Below, piece after piece: positions 26,425-36,060 of a stretch of 64,000 bases of DNA. The notes under the pieces were generated by a model. The model was not told the DNA's origin and searched no databases. It saw only the letters and a program-made list of their open reading frames with translations. Source of the stretch: an uncultured Halocynthiibacter sp. (lineage in GTDB: Bacteria; Pseudomonadota; Alphaproteobacteria; Rhodobacterales; Rhodobacteraceae); assembly GCA_947503035.1 (NCBI GenBank), contig CANNCD010000003.1:124001-188000 (forward strand), written 5' to 3'. Position numbers and translations under genes: made by a program. Position 1 is the first letter of the stretch; every line of letters begins with the position of its first letter.

Positions 26425-27632
26425 TGGTCTTCTTGCGGCGCGGGTCCGTCACCGCCATTCTGATCGGGGTTTTGTGGACCTTTGTTATTGCCACAACCGT
26501 CGCGGTCTCGCTTAGCTTTGCGACAGGCGAGGCCTTCCGTCCGAGCCTGTTCGGATCACTGATCTGGGGCGCTGGACTGGGATTGGCCTGTTTGCCAGGG
26601 CCCCGCTGGAAACCCATGCTGGCGGGTTTGACCGTCGTCATCGCCTGTCTGTTGGGCGTGGGGCCGATGGTGATTGCCGATACGGTATCGGTGTTCTCGA
26701 CCCTCGTGGGGGCATTGGCGGCGGCGGGGTTCTCGGCCTTGGGCCTGTGGATGATCCTTGACGATGTTGTCTTTGGCGCGAACAACCGCCATGCCTTTGA
26801 GGCGGCGGTCATTCGGTTTTGCACGGGTTTTGGGTATATCTTCTTTACCGCGATTGTGGTCATTCCGTTCTATGTGATGGTCCTGACCAGTCTGAAAAAC
26901 CAGTCCGAGCTGATCCAGAACCCGCTCGATTTTTCCATCGACCTGTCCAAAGGCACCGACCTATTCCGGTCGTACAATGAGCTGTTCGTAAAGTTCAACT
27001 TTGGTGAATATCTGCTCAACTCATTCGCGATTTCTGTGCTGACGGTGATCATCACATTGCTGTTCGCGGTGCCTGGGGCCTATGCGGTGGCGCGGCTTCG
27101 GTTTCGCGGACAGGTGATGTTTTCGCGCTCAATCCTGCTCATTTATATGGTGCCGATGATCGTTTTGGCACTGCCGATCTATATCGCCTATTCGATGACG
27201 GGGCTGCGCAATACGATGACGGGGATCATCATGATCTATCCCGTCACCACGATCCCCGTCGCGCTCTATATGCTTCAGGGGTACTTTCGCGGTCTTCCTG
27301 CCGAGGTCGAAGAGGCCGGTTTGATGGACGGGTTATCACGGCTCAGGGTGATCTGGAAAATCACCCTGCCCCTGTCATTGCCCGCGATGGCGTCGGTGTC
27401 GCTCTATGTCTTTATGATCGCGTGGAACGAATTTTTGCTGGCGTTCATGTTGCTGGATGACCCGTCGAAATTCACCCTGACACGCGGGATTGCCTCGCTT
27501 AATTCCTCGGAAATTCCGCGCCAACATTTGATGGCCGGATCAGTGATCGCGACGGTGCCGATCATGATCATTTTCCTTGGGCTTGAACGCTTTATGACCA
27601 AAGGACTGACCGCAGGGTCGGTCAAAGGATAA
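26421..27632 (+). CDS. Carbohydrate ABC transporter permease (MalG-like) with an N-terminal membrane extension
   Basis: A 403-residue MalG/AglG-type permease. The canonical core begins with the membrane segment at about residues 137-156 (FFTAIVVIPFYVMVLTSLK) and contains the EAA loop EEAGLMDGLSRLRVIWKITLPL. Ahead of it lie about 125 extra residues with about four hydrophobic stretches (about 10-31, 44-57, 65-85, 92-113). Canonical MalG-type proteins have about 280-300 residues. The start overlaps the previous stop, so the long form is the natural reading. With the MalF-like partner it forms the sugar channel. Confidence 0.88.
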   Translation: MMVFLRRGSVTAILIGVLWTFVIATTVAVSLSFATGEAFRPSLFGSLIWGAGLGLACLPGPRWKPMLAGLTVVIACLLGVGPMVIADTVSVFSTLVGALAAAGFSALGLWMILDDVVFGANNRHAFEAAVIRFCTGFGYIFFTAIVVIPFYVMVLTSLKNQSELIQNPLDFSIDLSKGTDLFRSYNELFVKFNFGEYLLNSFAISVLTVIITLLFAVPGAYAVARLRFRGQVMFSRSILLIYMVPMIVLALPIYIAYSMTGLRNTMTGIIMIYPVTTIPVALYMLQGYFRGLPAEVEEAGLMDGLSRLRVIWKITLPLSLPAMASVSLYVFMIAWNEFLLAFMLLDDPSKFTLTRGIASLNSSEIPRQHLMAGSVIATVPIMIIFLGLERFMTKGLTAGSVKG

Positions 27633-27636
27633 CACC

Positions 27637-28893
27637 ATGAATTACGAAAAACTCGATAAACGTGCGCGTAAAATCCTGCGTACCAATGACCGCGGGCTAT
27701 ACACCGTCCCGACCAAGGGGCTCTATCCCTATCAGTGGAATTGGGACAGCGCGTTTTGTGCCTGGGGCATCGCCACATACGATGTGCGCCGCGCGTGGTC
27801 CGAGATCGAAACCCTGTTTACGGGGCAATGGGATAACGGCATGGTGCCGCATATTGTGTTCCACCAACAGGCCATCGGGTATTTCCCCGGACCCGATGTA
27901 TGGAATGTGGAACGGGTGCCCCATACGTCGGGCATTACCCAGCCGCCGATTGCCGCTACCATGGCCAGAAGCGTCTATGAACAGGACAAACATTACGGGC
28001 GTATCCACATGGAGCTGCTCTATGGGCGCTTGGTGTCATGGCACCGGTGGTTCATCAAAAACCGTTTGCAGGACGGCATGGTTGTCATCACCCACCCGTG
28101 GGAATCTGGGCGCGACAATGCCGTTGATTGGGACGAGGCGATGTCGAATGTCGATGGTTCGAACGTGGGCGAATACACCCGTCGAGACACGGCCCATGTT
28201 GATCCCGAAATGCGCCCCAAAAAGGAAGACTATGACCGCTATTTGGCGATGTTGTATTTCTCGCGCGATTGCGGTTGGGACGAGTCCGAGATCGCCCAGA
28301 ATTCGCCGTTTCGTGTGGCGGATGTTGGGATGACGTTCCTGTTCTTGCGGGCCTGTCGTGATCTTCTTCACCTTGCGCTGGAATTTGACCACAAGACCGA
28401 TGAAATCCAAGGGTGGATCACCATGTTGAAGGGCGGCGTTGAGCGGCACTGGAACGCGACACGCGGCCATTACGACAGCGTGAACCTGCGCACGGGGAAT
28501 TTCACCAATTCGCTCAGCTCGGGGTCGTTTTTATGTTGGTATGCTGGGGTCGATCACCCGCATATGCTGGCCCATTACGAACGCATCATGGCCGAGGTGC
28601 CCTATGGTGTCCCGTCCAATGATCCGGCGGCCGAGACGTTCAATTCAAAACGATACTGGCGCGGGCCTACGTGGTCCAATGTCAACGCGCTGATCGCGAT
28701 TGGCCTTGGCGAAATGCACCACATCACCAAGGCAGAGCAGCTTCGAAAAGCCACGCAAAAATTGATCGCCGAGCACGGCTTTTATGAATATTTCGATCCG
28801 CACGAAGGATCACCAGAAGGCGGCGATAATTTCAGTTGGACCGCCGCGATTTGGCTGACATGGGCGTCGCCGCACGCGAAGGGGAGATTTTAA
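27637..28893 (+). CDS. GH63-like glycoside hydrolase (glucosylglycerate/mannosylglycerate hydrolase type)
   Basis: A 418-residue cytoplasmic (alpha/alpha)6-barrel glycosidase. The [11 protein letters not shown] motif near residue 30-40 and [14 protein letters not shown] are hallmarks of GH63-like bacterial enzymes such as mannosylglycerate and glucosylglycerate hydrolases, whose length is also near 420-450. By analogy D160 would be the general acid and E384 (FYEYFDP) the base. No signal peptide, so it acts on sugar already imported by the surrounding ABC transporter. It begins four bases after the MalG-like stop, and the ATPase gene starts one base after its stop. Alternative substrates are other short alpha-glucosides. 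Confidence 0.78.
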   Translation: MNYEKLDKRARKILRTNDRGLYTVPTKGLYPYQWNWDSAFCAWGIATYDVRRAWSEIETLFTGQWDNGMVPHIVFHQQAIGYFPGPDVWNVERVPHTSGITQPPIAATMARSVYEQDKHYGRIHMELLYGRLVSWHRWFIKNRLQDGMVVITHPWESGRDNAVDWDEAMSNVDGSNVGEYTRRDTAHVDPEMRPKKEDYDRYLAMLYFSRDCGWDESEIAQNSPFRVADVGMTFLFLRACRDLLHLALEFDHKTDEIQGWITMLKGGVERHWNATRGHYDSVNLRTGNFTNSLSSGSFLCWYAGVDHPHMLAHYERIMAEVPYGVPSNDPAAETFNSKRYWRGPTWSNVNALIAIGLGEMHHITKAEQLRKATQKLIAEHGFYEYFDPHEGSPEGGDNFSWTAAIWLTWASPHAKGRF

Positions 28894-28894
28894 C

Positions 28895-29911
28895 ATGGGA
28901 TCCATTACGCTTAAATCCGTTGAAAAATGGTTCGGTCAAACGCAGGTCATCAAGGGCATTGATCTGTCGATCAATGAGGGCGAATTCATCATTTTCGTGG
29001 GGCCCTCCGGCTGTGGGAAGTCCACGTTGCTTCGGATGATCGCGGGGCTTGAGGAAACAAGCCGTGGTCAAATCATGATTGATGATCGCGACGCAACAGC
29101 CGAGCCCCCCGCCAAACGCGGGCTGGCGATGGTGTTCCAATCCTATGCTTTGTATCCGCATATGACGGTGCGCGAAAATGTCGGTTTTCCGTTGAAATCT
29201 GCGGGTATGCCCGCCGATCAAGTTGCCGCCAAAGTGGACGAAGCCGCGCGGGTGCTTAAACTTGATGCCTATCTGGATCGCCGCCCCAAGGATCTGTCCG
29301 GTGGTCAACGCCAGCGCGTCGCCATCGGTCGATCCATTGTGCGTGACCCGACGGCGTTTTTGTTCGACGAACCCCTGTCGAACCTTGATGCCTCGCTTCG
29401 GGTTGAGATGCGCTATGAGATCGCCAAGCTGCATCAGACGCTCAAATCCACGATGATCTATGTGACCCATGACCAAGTCGAAGCGATGACCCTTGCGGAT
29501 CGCATTGTCGTGTTGGAGTTCGGTAAAATCGCGCAGGTCGGCACCCCCCGTGAGCTCTATGAACGACCCGCAAACCTGTTCGTCGCCCAGTTCATTGGCT
29601 CGCCGCGCATGAATGTCGTGAATGCACAAACCATCAGCGGGCTTGACCTGCCAGATGGGGCAACCTCGATCGGAATGCGCCCCGAACACATTGCATTGGT
29701 ACCCGCGGGAACGGGACAGATCGACGGAAAAGTTGATGTTCTTGAATACCTTGGCGCCGATACCTTTGTGATTATCACCTGCGATGGGGACCAGCAGATC
29801 ACCGTGCGCGTCACCGGTTCAAGCGACCTTGCGCCGGGGGATGACGTGTCCCTTGTGGTGGAGCGCGACCTGATACACGCGTTTAACGCGGACGGTCTGG
29901 CCATCAGATAG
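28895..29911 (+). CDS. Carbohydrate ABC transporter ATP-binding protein (MalK/UgpC-like)
   Basis: A 338-residue sugar-importer ATPase. Walker A is GPSGCGKST, the signature is [13 protein letters not shown], Walker B is [13 protein letters not shown], and the switch His is in [11 protein letters not shown]-terminal TOBE-type regulatory domain (about 235-335) contains GMRPEHIAL. It is the last gene of the operon, followed by an intrinsic terminator. It energises the two unusual permeases encoded upstream. Confidence 0.94.
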   Translation: MGSITLKSVEKWFGQTQVIKGIDLSINEGEFIIFVGPSGCGKSTLLRMIAGLEETSRGQIMIDDRDATAEPPAKRGLAMVFQSYALYPHMTVRENVGFPLKSAGMPADQVAAKVDEAARVLKLDAYLDRRPKDLSGGQRQRVAIGRSIVRDPTAFLFDEPLSNLDASLRVEMRYEIAKLHQTLKSTMIYVTHDQVEAMTLADRIVVLEFGKIAQVGTPRELYERPANLFVAQFIGSPRMNVVNAQTISGLDLPDGATSIGMRPEHIALVPAGTGQIDGKVDVLEYLGADTFVIITCDGDQQITVRVTGSSDLAPGDDVSLVVERDLIHAFNADGLAIR

Positions 29912-29921
29912 GATCGAGCCC

Positions 29922-29959
29922 ATGCGCGCCGCTGTCACGGTGCGCGCATCCGGTTTTTT
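29922..29959 (+). terminator. Intrinsic terminator of the carbohydrate operon
   Basis: ATGCGCGC (29922-29929) pairs with GCGCGCAT (29942-29949), and a run of six T follows at 29954-29959. It starts 10 bases past the ATPase stop and ends exactly where the convergent DUF2783 gene stops. GC-rich stem plus T-run is the classic form. Confidence 0.85.
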
Positions 29960-30154
29960 CTAACGCTTCGCGGTTTTTATGGCCTGTTCAAGCACGTTTT
30001 GTTCCCCAATGTGGTTTGCCAGGATGAGGATCAGCCTTGCGTTGAGGGCGTGGATTTCTGGTTCCTCTAGGCCGTCGTGTGCGGCGAGGAGGGCGGCGTA
30101 GAAATCGTCGGTGTTTTCAAAGTTCGGTGCCGTGTTCAAAGCGGTCATGTTCAT
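29960..30154 (-). CDS. DUF2783 small protein, probable partner of the flavin hydroxylase
   Basis: A 64-residue acidic helical protein with the DDFYAALLAAHDGL and ALNARLILILANHIG segments that I recognise as DUF2783. Members are usually encoded next to FAD-dependent aromatic hydroxylases. Its ATG overlaps the hydroxylase stop (ATGA). The 3-hydroxyphenylacetate 6-hydroxylase of Pseudomonas putida (MhaA/MhaB) is, as I recall, a large flavoprotein with a small coupling protein, and this pair has the same layout beside homogentisate genes. A coupling role is therefore a reasonable inference, not shown by sequence. Confidence 0.8.
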   Translation of the reverse strand: MNMTALNTAPNFENTDDFYAALLAAHDGLEEPEIHALNARLILILANHIGEQNVLEQAIKTAKR

Positions 30155-31773
30155 GCCTTTCCTAGGGCGCGCGTCATGGCAGCAGCGACCAGTGTTTCGT
30201 CAAAATCGGCCCAACGCCCAACGACGTGTTGATCAGGCCGAATGAGGTAGATGGCGGATTTGGCATCGCCAAGATAGCGCTCTTGCAACGCGCCTGTTGG
30301 GTTGTCTGCTGACGTGAGGATCACGGGCGTCACAGCGGCGCCGTCCAGTGTAAGATCGGCCGGCAGTTCGGCGTTGATCGCCAAAACGGTAAAGCCAGCG
30401 CCGAGCTGCGCGAGCAAGAACCCGTCGGCCACAGGTGCGTCGCTACAGGCGCTGCCGGGGCGGCTGCGCGCGGGGGCATTTGGCAGGGCATCGAGGGTGT
30501 TCAGGCTGGAGTCGTCATAGGTGCAGGGCATCGACAAGCGGCCCGAGTTGACCAGTGGACGAGCAAAATCATGTTCTTCGACCAGATCAAGCACCGCGTC
30601 GCGGAACAGCGTGTGCGCAGGGTTGCGCGGGGTGAGAAAGTCAGCGGAACGGCTCGAGTTTTTGATGTTCTCCATCGCGCCGTATTTGCGTTCCTCGTGA
30701 TAGCTATTGAGTAAGGTGTCGTCGGCATCGCCATGGACAACCGCGGCCAACTTCCAACCAAGATTGTCGATGTCTTGCATGCCGCCATTGGCCCCGCGCG
30801 CGCCGAACGGGCTTACCTGATGGGCCGCATCGCCGGCGAACAACACGCGGTCGTGGCGGTAATCCTTCATGGTGCAGCAGCGGAAGGTATAGATCGACGT
30901 CCAGACCAGCTCGAACTCAATCCCCTCGCCGATCATCGCCGATACGCGTTCGCTGATACGTTCGGGCTTAAGCTCCGCCTCGCGGTCAATGTCCCAACCC
31001 AGCTGAAAGTCCAGCCGCCAGACATCGTCGGGCTGTTTGTGCAGTAAGGCCGTTTCGCCACGGTTAAAGGGCGGATCGAACCAAAAGCGCCGCTCGACGG
31101 GGAACTCCGCTTTCATCTTAATGTCGGCAATCAGAAAGTTGTCTTCAAACACGCGGCCCTCAAAATCGAGCCCCATCATGGCGCGCGTTGGCGAGCTGGC
31201 GCCGTCACAGGCCACCAGATAGTCCGCCTCAAGTTGGTACGGCCCGTCGGGCGTGTCGACCTCTAGGGCCACATGATCGCCGTGCTGCGTCAGCGCCGTC
31301 ACACAGTTTTTGCCACGGATTTCAATCGGCGCACCCGCCGCTTGCGCACGGCGGATTTCTTCGACGATGAACTGTTCAAAATAGGGTTGCTGTAGATTGA
31401 TAAAGGCAGGGCGCTTGTGGCCGTCCTCGGGCAGAAGGTTAAAGGTGTAGACCTCCTTTTCGTCGCGGTAAACACGACCGACATTCCACACCACGCCCTT
31501 CTCCACCATCGGATCACCACAGCCCAAGCGGTCACAGATCTCCAGTGTCCGCTTGGCAAAACAGATCGCGCGGCTGCCACGCCCGACCCCATCGTGATCG
31601 TCCAGAACCAAGCAGGGCACACCCTTTTTACCAAGGTCCAGCGCAAGCCCCATGCCGATGGGGCCACCGCCCACAATCACCACAGGGTGGCGGGACGGCG
31701 CCGCCGCCTCTTGGTCAGCGACCTTTTCATACGGGTACAGCTTGAACGCGGTTTGGTATCTGACGGCAACCAT
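30151..31773 (-). CDS. FAD-dependent aromatic monooxygenase (MhpA/MhaA-like)
   Basis: A 540-residue group A flavoprotein hydroxylase. The dinucleotide motif is VVIVGGGPIGMGLALDLGKKG (about residues 31-51), the second FAD motif is LFAGDAAHQVSPFGARGANGG, and a C-terminal thioredoxin-like domain is suggested by length. Family members hydroxylate phenolic acids using NAD(P)H and O2. Location in the same strand and row as homogentisate genes suggests that it makes homogentisate or a related hydroquinone, for example from 3-hydroxyphenylacetate. It is coupled to the DUF2783 gene by an ATGA overlap and lies six bases after the MBL-fold gene. Substrate remains inference. Confidence 0.85.
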   Translation of the reverse strand: MVAVRYQTAFKLYPYEKVADQEAAAPSRHPVVIVGGGPIGMGLALDLGKKGVPCLVLDDHDGVGRGSRAICFAKRTLEICDRLGCGDPMVEKGVVWNVGRVYRDEKEVYTFNLLPEDGHKRPAFINLQQPYFEQFIVEEIRRAQAAGAPIEIRGKNCVTALTQHGDHVALEVDTPDGPYQLEADYLVACDGASSPTRAMMGLDFEGRVFEDNFLIADIKMKAEFPVERRFWFDPPFNRGETALLHKQPDDVWRLDFQLGWDIDREAELKPERISERVSAMIGEGIEFELVWTSIYTFRCCTMKDYRHDRVLFAGDAAHQVSPFGARGANGGMQDIDNLGWKLAAVVHGDADDTLLNSYHEERKYGAMENIKNSSRSADFLTPRNPAHTLFRDAVLDLVEEHDFARPLVNSGRLSMPCTYDDSSLNTLDALPNAPARSRPGSACSDAPVADGFLLAQLGAGFTVLAINAELPADLTLDGAAVTPVILTSADNPTGALQERYLGDAKSAIYLIRPDQHVVGRWADFDETLVAAAMTRALGKA

Positions 31774-31779
31774 AGTGAT

Positions 31780-32730
31780 TTACCCCTGCAGGGCCTCCCA
31801 CATTTCCATATCGCGCTTGTCGGTCCAAATGCGGGGGTGGGCGATGCCGCGCGCTTCGTCATAGGCGCGGGACACGTTGAACGGCAGGCAGTGCTCATAG
31901 ATCGCGTAATCCGCGAACTTTGGATCACATTCAGCCCGCACCGCATCCCATGCGTCTTTCAGGCTGCCGCCCTTGACGGCGACACGCGCCGCAGGGGCAT
32001 AGGTCGAATTGACAAAATCACGGGTGCTTTCGATCGCGCGTTCAACGGCGTCTTTGCCGATCAATGCGCCACCACGACCAGGGGCAATCGCATCCACGTC
32101 GTATGCTTTGATCGCATCAAGCGTATTGCCCCAATCGGCAAAGTGGCCATCGCCGCAGTAACAGGCAGAGTGATCCTCGACGATGTCACCGGTGAACATA
32201 ACGTTCTGATCAGGCACGTGAATGACCGCATCGCCGGCGGTATGTGCGCGGCCGATGTGTTTGATATCCACACGACGTTTGCCAAGGTAAACCGTCATGC
32301 TATCGCTGAAGGTCGTCGTCGGAAGTGTCAGACCAGGGATGCTCTCGTGACCTTCGAAAAGACGTGGGAAGCGTTGGAATTCGCTGTCCCAATCTTCCTG
32401 ACCACGCTCCATCACCATGGAACGCGCAACGTCAGACATGATGATCTGCTGGGCGCCAAAGGCAGACGCCCCCAAAACACGCACGGCGTGATAGTGGGTC
32501 AAGACGACGTGGCTGATCGGTTTGTCGGTGACTTCACGCACCTTTTCGATGACCTTATTGGCCAAACGCGGTGTCGCCTGCGCCTCGACGATCATCACGC
32601 TGTCGTCGCCAATGATCACACCAGAGTTCGGATCACCCTCAGCGGTAAAGGCATAAAGCCCCTCACCGATTTCATCAAACGTGATCTTCTTCTCCGACAT
32701 ATCCCCTTGGGATGCGAATGCTTTTGCCAT
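31780..32730 (-). CDS. MBL-fold protein with incomplete metal motif
   Basis: A 316-residue metallo-beta-lactamase-fold protein. The motif usually HxHxDH reads HYHAVR (residues 79-84), so the first two His remain but the Asp and third His are replaced. Later elements, GRAHTAGDAVIHVP and MFTGDIVED, are preserved. An AAGGA ribosome site supports the start at 32730; an ATG 30 bases later lacks one. It lies 11 bases after fahA and six before the flavin hydroxylase, so it belongs to the homogentisate operon. It may hydrolyse an ester or thioester in the pathway, perhaps with one metal. Specific function unknown. Confidence 0.82.
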   Translation of the reverse strand: MAKAFASQGDMSEKKITFDEIGEGLYAFTAEGDPNSGVIIGDDSVMIVEAQATPRLANKVIEKVREVTDKPISHVVLTHYHAVRVLGASAFGAQQIIMSDVARSMVMERGQEDWDSEFQRFPRLFEGHESIPGLTLPTTTFSDSMTVYLGKRRVDIKHIGRAHTAGDAVIHVPDQNVMFTGDIVEDHSACYCGDGHFADWGNTLDAIKAYDVDAIAPGRGGALIGKDAVERAIESTRDFVNSTYAPAARVAVKGGSLKDAWDAVRAECDPKFADYAIYEHCLPFNVSRAYDEARGIAHPRIWTDKRDMEMWEALQG

Positions 32731-32741
32731 TGTCGGGGTCC

Positions 32742-33992
32742 TTAAACCGGAAACGATTTTGCAGGAAGGATCGTGCCAACACAGGCGCCAAATCCGATTT
32801 TGTAGCCATCGCCCTTCGCAGCACCCGTAAGGGTCAGTGTGTCACCGTCTTCGATAAAGGTGCGGGTTTCGCCCGTATCAAGCGTAAATGGCTCGCGACC
32901 TGCCCAGCTTTTCTCCATCAAAGATCCGTACTCATCTGGGGTCGGCCCAGAAATCGTGCCAGAGCCAAGCAGATCACCTGTCGCCATGCCGCAACCACCC
33001 ACCGCATGGTGGCATAATTGTTCGGCGGCAGAATAATACATGCGGCTATAGTTGGTGGTGGCCAAGAGGCTGGCTTTGTCTGCGCCCTTGGGCTGCATCA
33101 GGACGTTTAGTTCGATGTCAAATAGGCCGTCTTTCGTGCTATCCAAATACGGCAGCAATTCCATTTCACGTTCCGGAACGGATGTGCGGAAGGGCTCAAG
33201 CGCGGCTGCGGTCACAATCCATGGGCTGATGGTTGTACCGAACGCTTTACCTTGGAACGGGCCAAGCGGTTGGTATTCCCACCCTTGGATGTCACGCGCC
33301 GACCAGTCGTTTAACAACACGTAGCCAAAGATCATATCGTCCGCTTGATCGACTGTGATCGGTCGACCCATCGCACAGCCGGTCCCGACGATCGCGCCCA
33401 TTTCCAGCTCAATATCCAAACGTTTGGTCGGTCCGAATGACGGAATTGCCGCATCTGGGGCCTTCATCTGGCCGTTTGGACGATGGATGTCTGTGCCAGA
33501 CACAACAACAGAGGACGCGCGGCCATTGTATCCCACAGGAATATGAAGCCAGTTTGCGGGCAGATCGGGCGAACCGCGCAAAATCGCGCCCATATTCTTG
33601 GCGTGCTGCATACCTGCGTAGAAATCCGTATATTCGGACACCGCAATTGGCAGCTCCATTTCAACGTCGGCTTGCGCTACCAAATAGTCGTGGAGCTCTG
33701 TCGCGCCCTCGGCCAAAAGCGCGGTCAGTTGCGTGCGAAGTGCGCTCCATGCGTCGCGGCCCAATTCCATAAAGTCATTCCAATACGGAACATCAAAGAC
33801 CGCGTCATCCGCGACCGTGATCAGGCCATCTTCTTCGGCTTTGAACAAGTCAAAGATCATATCGCCAATGGCAACACCACAACGGGGCATTGTTTCGGAA
33901 TCCACGGCGAAAACACCGTAAGGCAAGTTGTTAAGCGGGAAGTTCGTGTCAGCGCTGTTGGCGCTTTCGACCCATGAGCGGAGCAATGTCAT
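32742..33992 (-). CDS. fahA: Fumarylacetoacetase
   Basis: A 416-residue fumarylacetoacetate hydrolase, last step of homogentisate breakdown, giving fumarate and acetoacetate. The N-terminal domain contains FPLNNLPYGVF, and the catalytic domain includes SVREYTDFYA-like SEYTDFYAGMQHA, LDIELEMGAIVG and LLNDWSARDIQGWEYQPLGPF, all family hallmarks with metal-binding acidic residues. Length matches the full two-domain enzyme. The start overlaps the maiA stop (ATGA). Confidence 0.96.
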   Translation of the reverse strand: MTLLRSWVESANSADTNFPLNNLPYGVFAVDSETMPRCGVAIGDMIFDLFKAEEDGLITVADDAVFDVPYWNDFMELGRDAWSALRTQLTALLAEGATELHDYLVAQADVEMELPIAVSEYTDFYAGMQHAKNMGAILRGSPDLPANWLHIPVGYNGRASSVVVSGTDIHRPNGQMKAPDAAIPSFGPTKRLDIELEMGAIVGTGCAMGRPITVDQADDMIFGYVLLNDWSARDIQGWEYQPLGPFQGKAFGTTISPWIVTAAALEPFRTSVPEREMELLPYLDSTKDGLFDIELNVLMQPKGADKASLLATTNYSRMYYSAAEQLCHHAVGGCGMATGDLLGSGTISGPTPDEYGSLMEKSWAGREPFTLDTGETRTFIEDGDTLTLTGAAKGDGYKIGFGACVGTILPAKSFPV

Positions 33993-34630
33993 ATGATTTC
34001 TTTCGCGTCTGGTTGAGTGTCAGGGTGAGCGGCCGCAATGGCCGGAAGCGCAAGGCAGTTTGCCGTTACACGTGTGAGTTTGGGAAACGCCGCAAGAGGC
34101 ACCTCCCAGCGGTGGGCGTTGTACATCTGTGAAACGATACACAGATCAGCAAGGTCAGGCGTATCACCAAAGGCAAACGGTGTGTCGTCCGCAATTTGGG
34201 CCTCGATGGCGGTGAAGCCTTGGGTCATCCATTTCTGCATCCACGCCTTTTTCTGGGCGGGACTGGCACCAAAATCGGTACCCAGCGCCTTGACCACGCG
34301 CAGATTGTTCACCGGATGGATATCCATCGCAACGCCGTGGGCCACGGCCAAAACCCGCGCGCGCGCCAATGGATCCGCGGGGATCAAGCGCGGCTCGGGC
34401 CATGTCGCATCGATATAGTCAAGGATCGCCATCGATTGCGTCAAAACGGTGCCATCGTCCAGAACAAGGGTCGGCACCCCTGCCCCCGGATTAAGCGCCG
34501 TATAGGCAGGCTCCGATTGTGCCCCCGCGACCAGATCAACCGACACGGCTTCATAGGCCACACCCTTCAGGTTCAGGGCCGCGCGGACACGGTAGGATGT
34601 GGTTGATCGCCAATAGCCGAAGAGCTTCAT
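33989..34630 (-). CDS. maiA: Maleylacetoacetate isomerase (zeta-class GST)
   Basis: A 213-residue zeta-class glutathione transferase that isomerises maleylacetoacetate to fumarylacetoacetate. The hallmark is the N-terminal [19 protein letters not shown] with the catalytic SxxSxRVR-type stretch (here STTSYRVR). A C-terminal helical domain follows. It overlaps the hmgA stop and the fahA start by ATGA on both sides, fixing the pathway order hmgA-maiA-fahA. Confidence 0.95.
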   Translation of the reverse strand: MKLFGYWRSTTSYRVRAALNLKGVAYEAVSVDLVAGAQSEPAYTALNPGAGVPTLVLDDGTVLTQSMAILDYIDATWPEPRLIPADPLARARVLAVAHGVAMDIHPVNNLRVVKALGTDFGASPAQKKAWMQKWMTQGFTAIEAQIADDTPFAFGDTPDLADLCIVSQMYNAHRWEVPLAAFPKLTRVTANCLALPAIAAAHPDTQPDAKEII

Positions 34631-35988
34631 TTGACCCCCGGAGTGCCGTCAAATTTCTTTTCCATATCCGTCCAGCAATCGATGTAGTCATCCTGAAGCG
34701 GCGCCTCTTTGCCAGCGAAAGTGGTCAGATGCTGTGGGAAGCGGGTCTCGAACATGAAGGACATGGTGTTGTCCAGTTTCTCGGCTTCCAGCGTCGCATT
34801 GGACGCGCCTTCAAAGGCGTTTTTATCTGGCCCATGCGGCAACATCATATTGTGGAGGCTGATGCCACCGGGGACGAAGCCCTGTGGCTTGGCATCATAT
34901 TGGCCGTAAATATTGCCCATCAATTCGGACATGATGTTCTTGTGGTACCATGGTGGGCGGAAGGTGTTCTCGGCCACCATCCAACGTTCACGGAACAGAA
35001 CAAAATCAATGTTCGCGGTGCCTTCTTGGCCCGACGGGGCCGTCAGAACCGTAAAGATCGAGGGATCTGGGTGGTCAAACAGGATCGCGCCAACGGGGCA
35101 GTATGTTTTTAGATCATATTTGCATGGGGCATAGTTGCCGTGCCATGCGACCACATCCAATGGGGACTGGTCGATTTTGGTCTCGTGGAACTGACCACAC
35201 CATTTGATGGTAACGGTGGACGGCACTTCGCGGTCTTCGAAGGCTGCGACCGGTGTTTTGAAATCACGTGGGTTCGCCATACAGTTCGCGCCGATTGGAC
35301 CACGCCCCGGAAGTTCGAATTTCTGGCCGTAGTTTTCACAGACGAAACCGCGGCACGGGCCTTCTAGGACCTCAACACGGTACACAAGACCACGGGGCAG
35401 GATCGCGATTTCCTGTGGCTCAACGTCGATCACACCCAGTTCGGTACAGAACCGCAAGCGACCCTCTTGGGGCACAACAAGCATCTCGGAGTCAGCCGAG
35501 AAGAAATAGGCGTCGACCATGCTCTCGGTGACGAGATACACGTGCGTTGCCATGCCGACCTGCGTGTTCACATCACCCGCCGTGGTCATGGTGCGCATAC
35601 CGGTGATCCATGTTTGCGGCGCGTCCGTGTGTGGCACAGGATCCCAGCGGTACTGACCCAATGATGTCACCCCATCCACCACGTTCGGTGCGGACTTCCA
35701 ATACGGCACATCAATCGGCGTATAGCGGTGGGAATGTTTGACGGAGGGGCGAATGCGGTAGCACCACGTGCGTTCGTTTTGGTGGCTCGGCGCGGTAAAC
35801 GCGGTGCCGGACAACTGTTCGCCATAGAGACCGTATTCGCATTTTTGCGGGCTGTTCATTCCCTGCGGCAAAGCACCAGGTAGCGCCTCTGTTTCAAAGT
35901 CATTTCCAAAACCGGGCATATACCCGTCGGTTGTTCCCAAAACATTTGGGGCCTGTGTCAATTGATGCGGGATATTCGCTTTGGTCAT
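34627..35988 (-). CDS. hmgA: Homogentisate 1,2-dioxygenase
   Basis: A 453-residue ring-cleaving dioxygenase that converts homogentisate to maleylacetoacetate with Fe(II) and O2. Recognisable parts are the N-terminal [19 protein letters not shown], the [19 protein letters not shown] metal-binding region (His and Glu ligands), and the C-terminal [10 protein letters not shown]-like [19 protein letters not shown]. First gene of the minus-strand homogentisate operon, divergent from the MarR gene with 72 bases between starts. Confidence 0.97.
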   Translation of the reverse strand: MTKANIPHQLTQAPNVLGTTDGYMPGFGNDFETEALPGALPQGMNSPQKCEYGLYGEQLSGTAFTAPSHQNERTWCYRIRPSVKHSHRYTPIDVPYWKSAPNVVDGVTSLGQYRWDPVPHTDAPQTWITGMRTMTTAGDVNTQVGMATHVYLVTESMVDAYFFSADSEMLVVPQEGRLRFCTELGVIDVEPQEIAILPRGLVYRVEVLEGPCRGFVCENYGQKFELPGRGPIGANCMANPRDFKTPVAAFEDREVPSTVTIKWCGQFHETKIDQSPLDVVAWHGNYAPCKYDLKTYCPVGAILFDHPDPSIFTVLTAPSGQEGTANIDFVLFRERWMVAENTFRPPWYHKNIMSELMGNIYGQYDAKPQGFVPGGISLHNMMLPHGPDKNAFEGASNATLEAEKLDNTMSFMFETRFPQHLTTFAGKEAPLQDDYIDCWTDMEKKFDGTPGVK

Positions 35989-36025
35989 GGTGCATTCCTT
36001 TCATCGGTCCCCTATTCGATATTTG

Positions 36026-36035
36026 TTGCATTTGT
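36026..36035. promoter_or_regulatory. Candidate shared operator element (hmgA/marR copy)
   Basis: TTGCATTTGT lies in the 72-base hmgA-marR space. The same 10-mer occurs in inverted orientation at 37016-37025 between the Lrp gene and hppD. Around the hmgA copy, TGTTG (36024-36028) and CAACA (36042-36046) form a small dyad. A MarR or Lrp site shared by the two homogentisate promoters is plausible. Confidence 0.45.
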
Positions 36036-36060
36036 AACTATCAACATGTAATTTTAAGAA

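Noticed and set aside
31417-32745. A 442-codon plus-strand frame
   Set aside because: It is antisense to the MBL-fold and flavin hydroxylase genes, both well supported; no ribosome site or domain.
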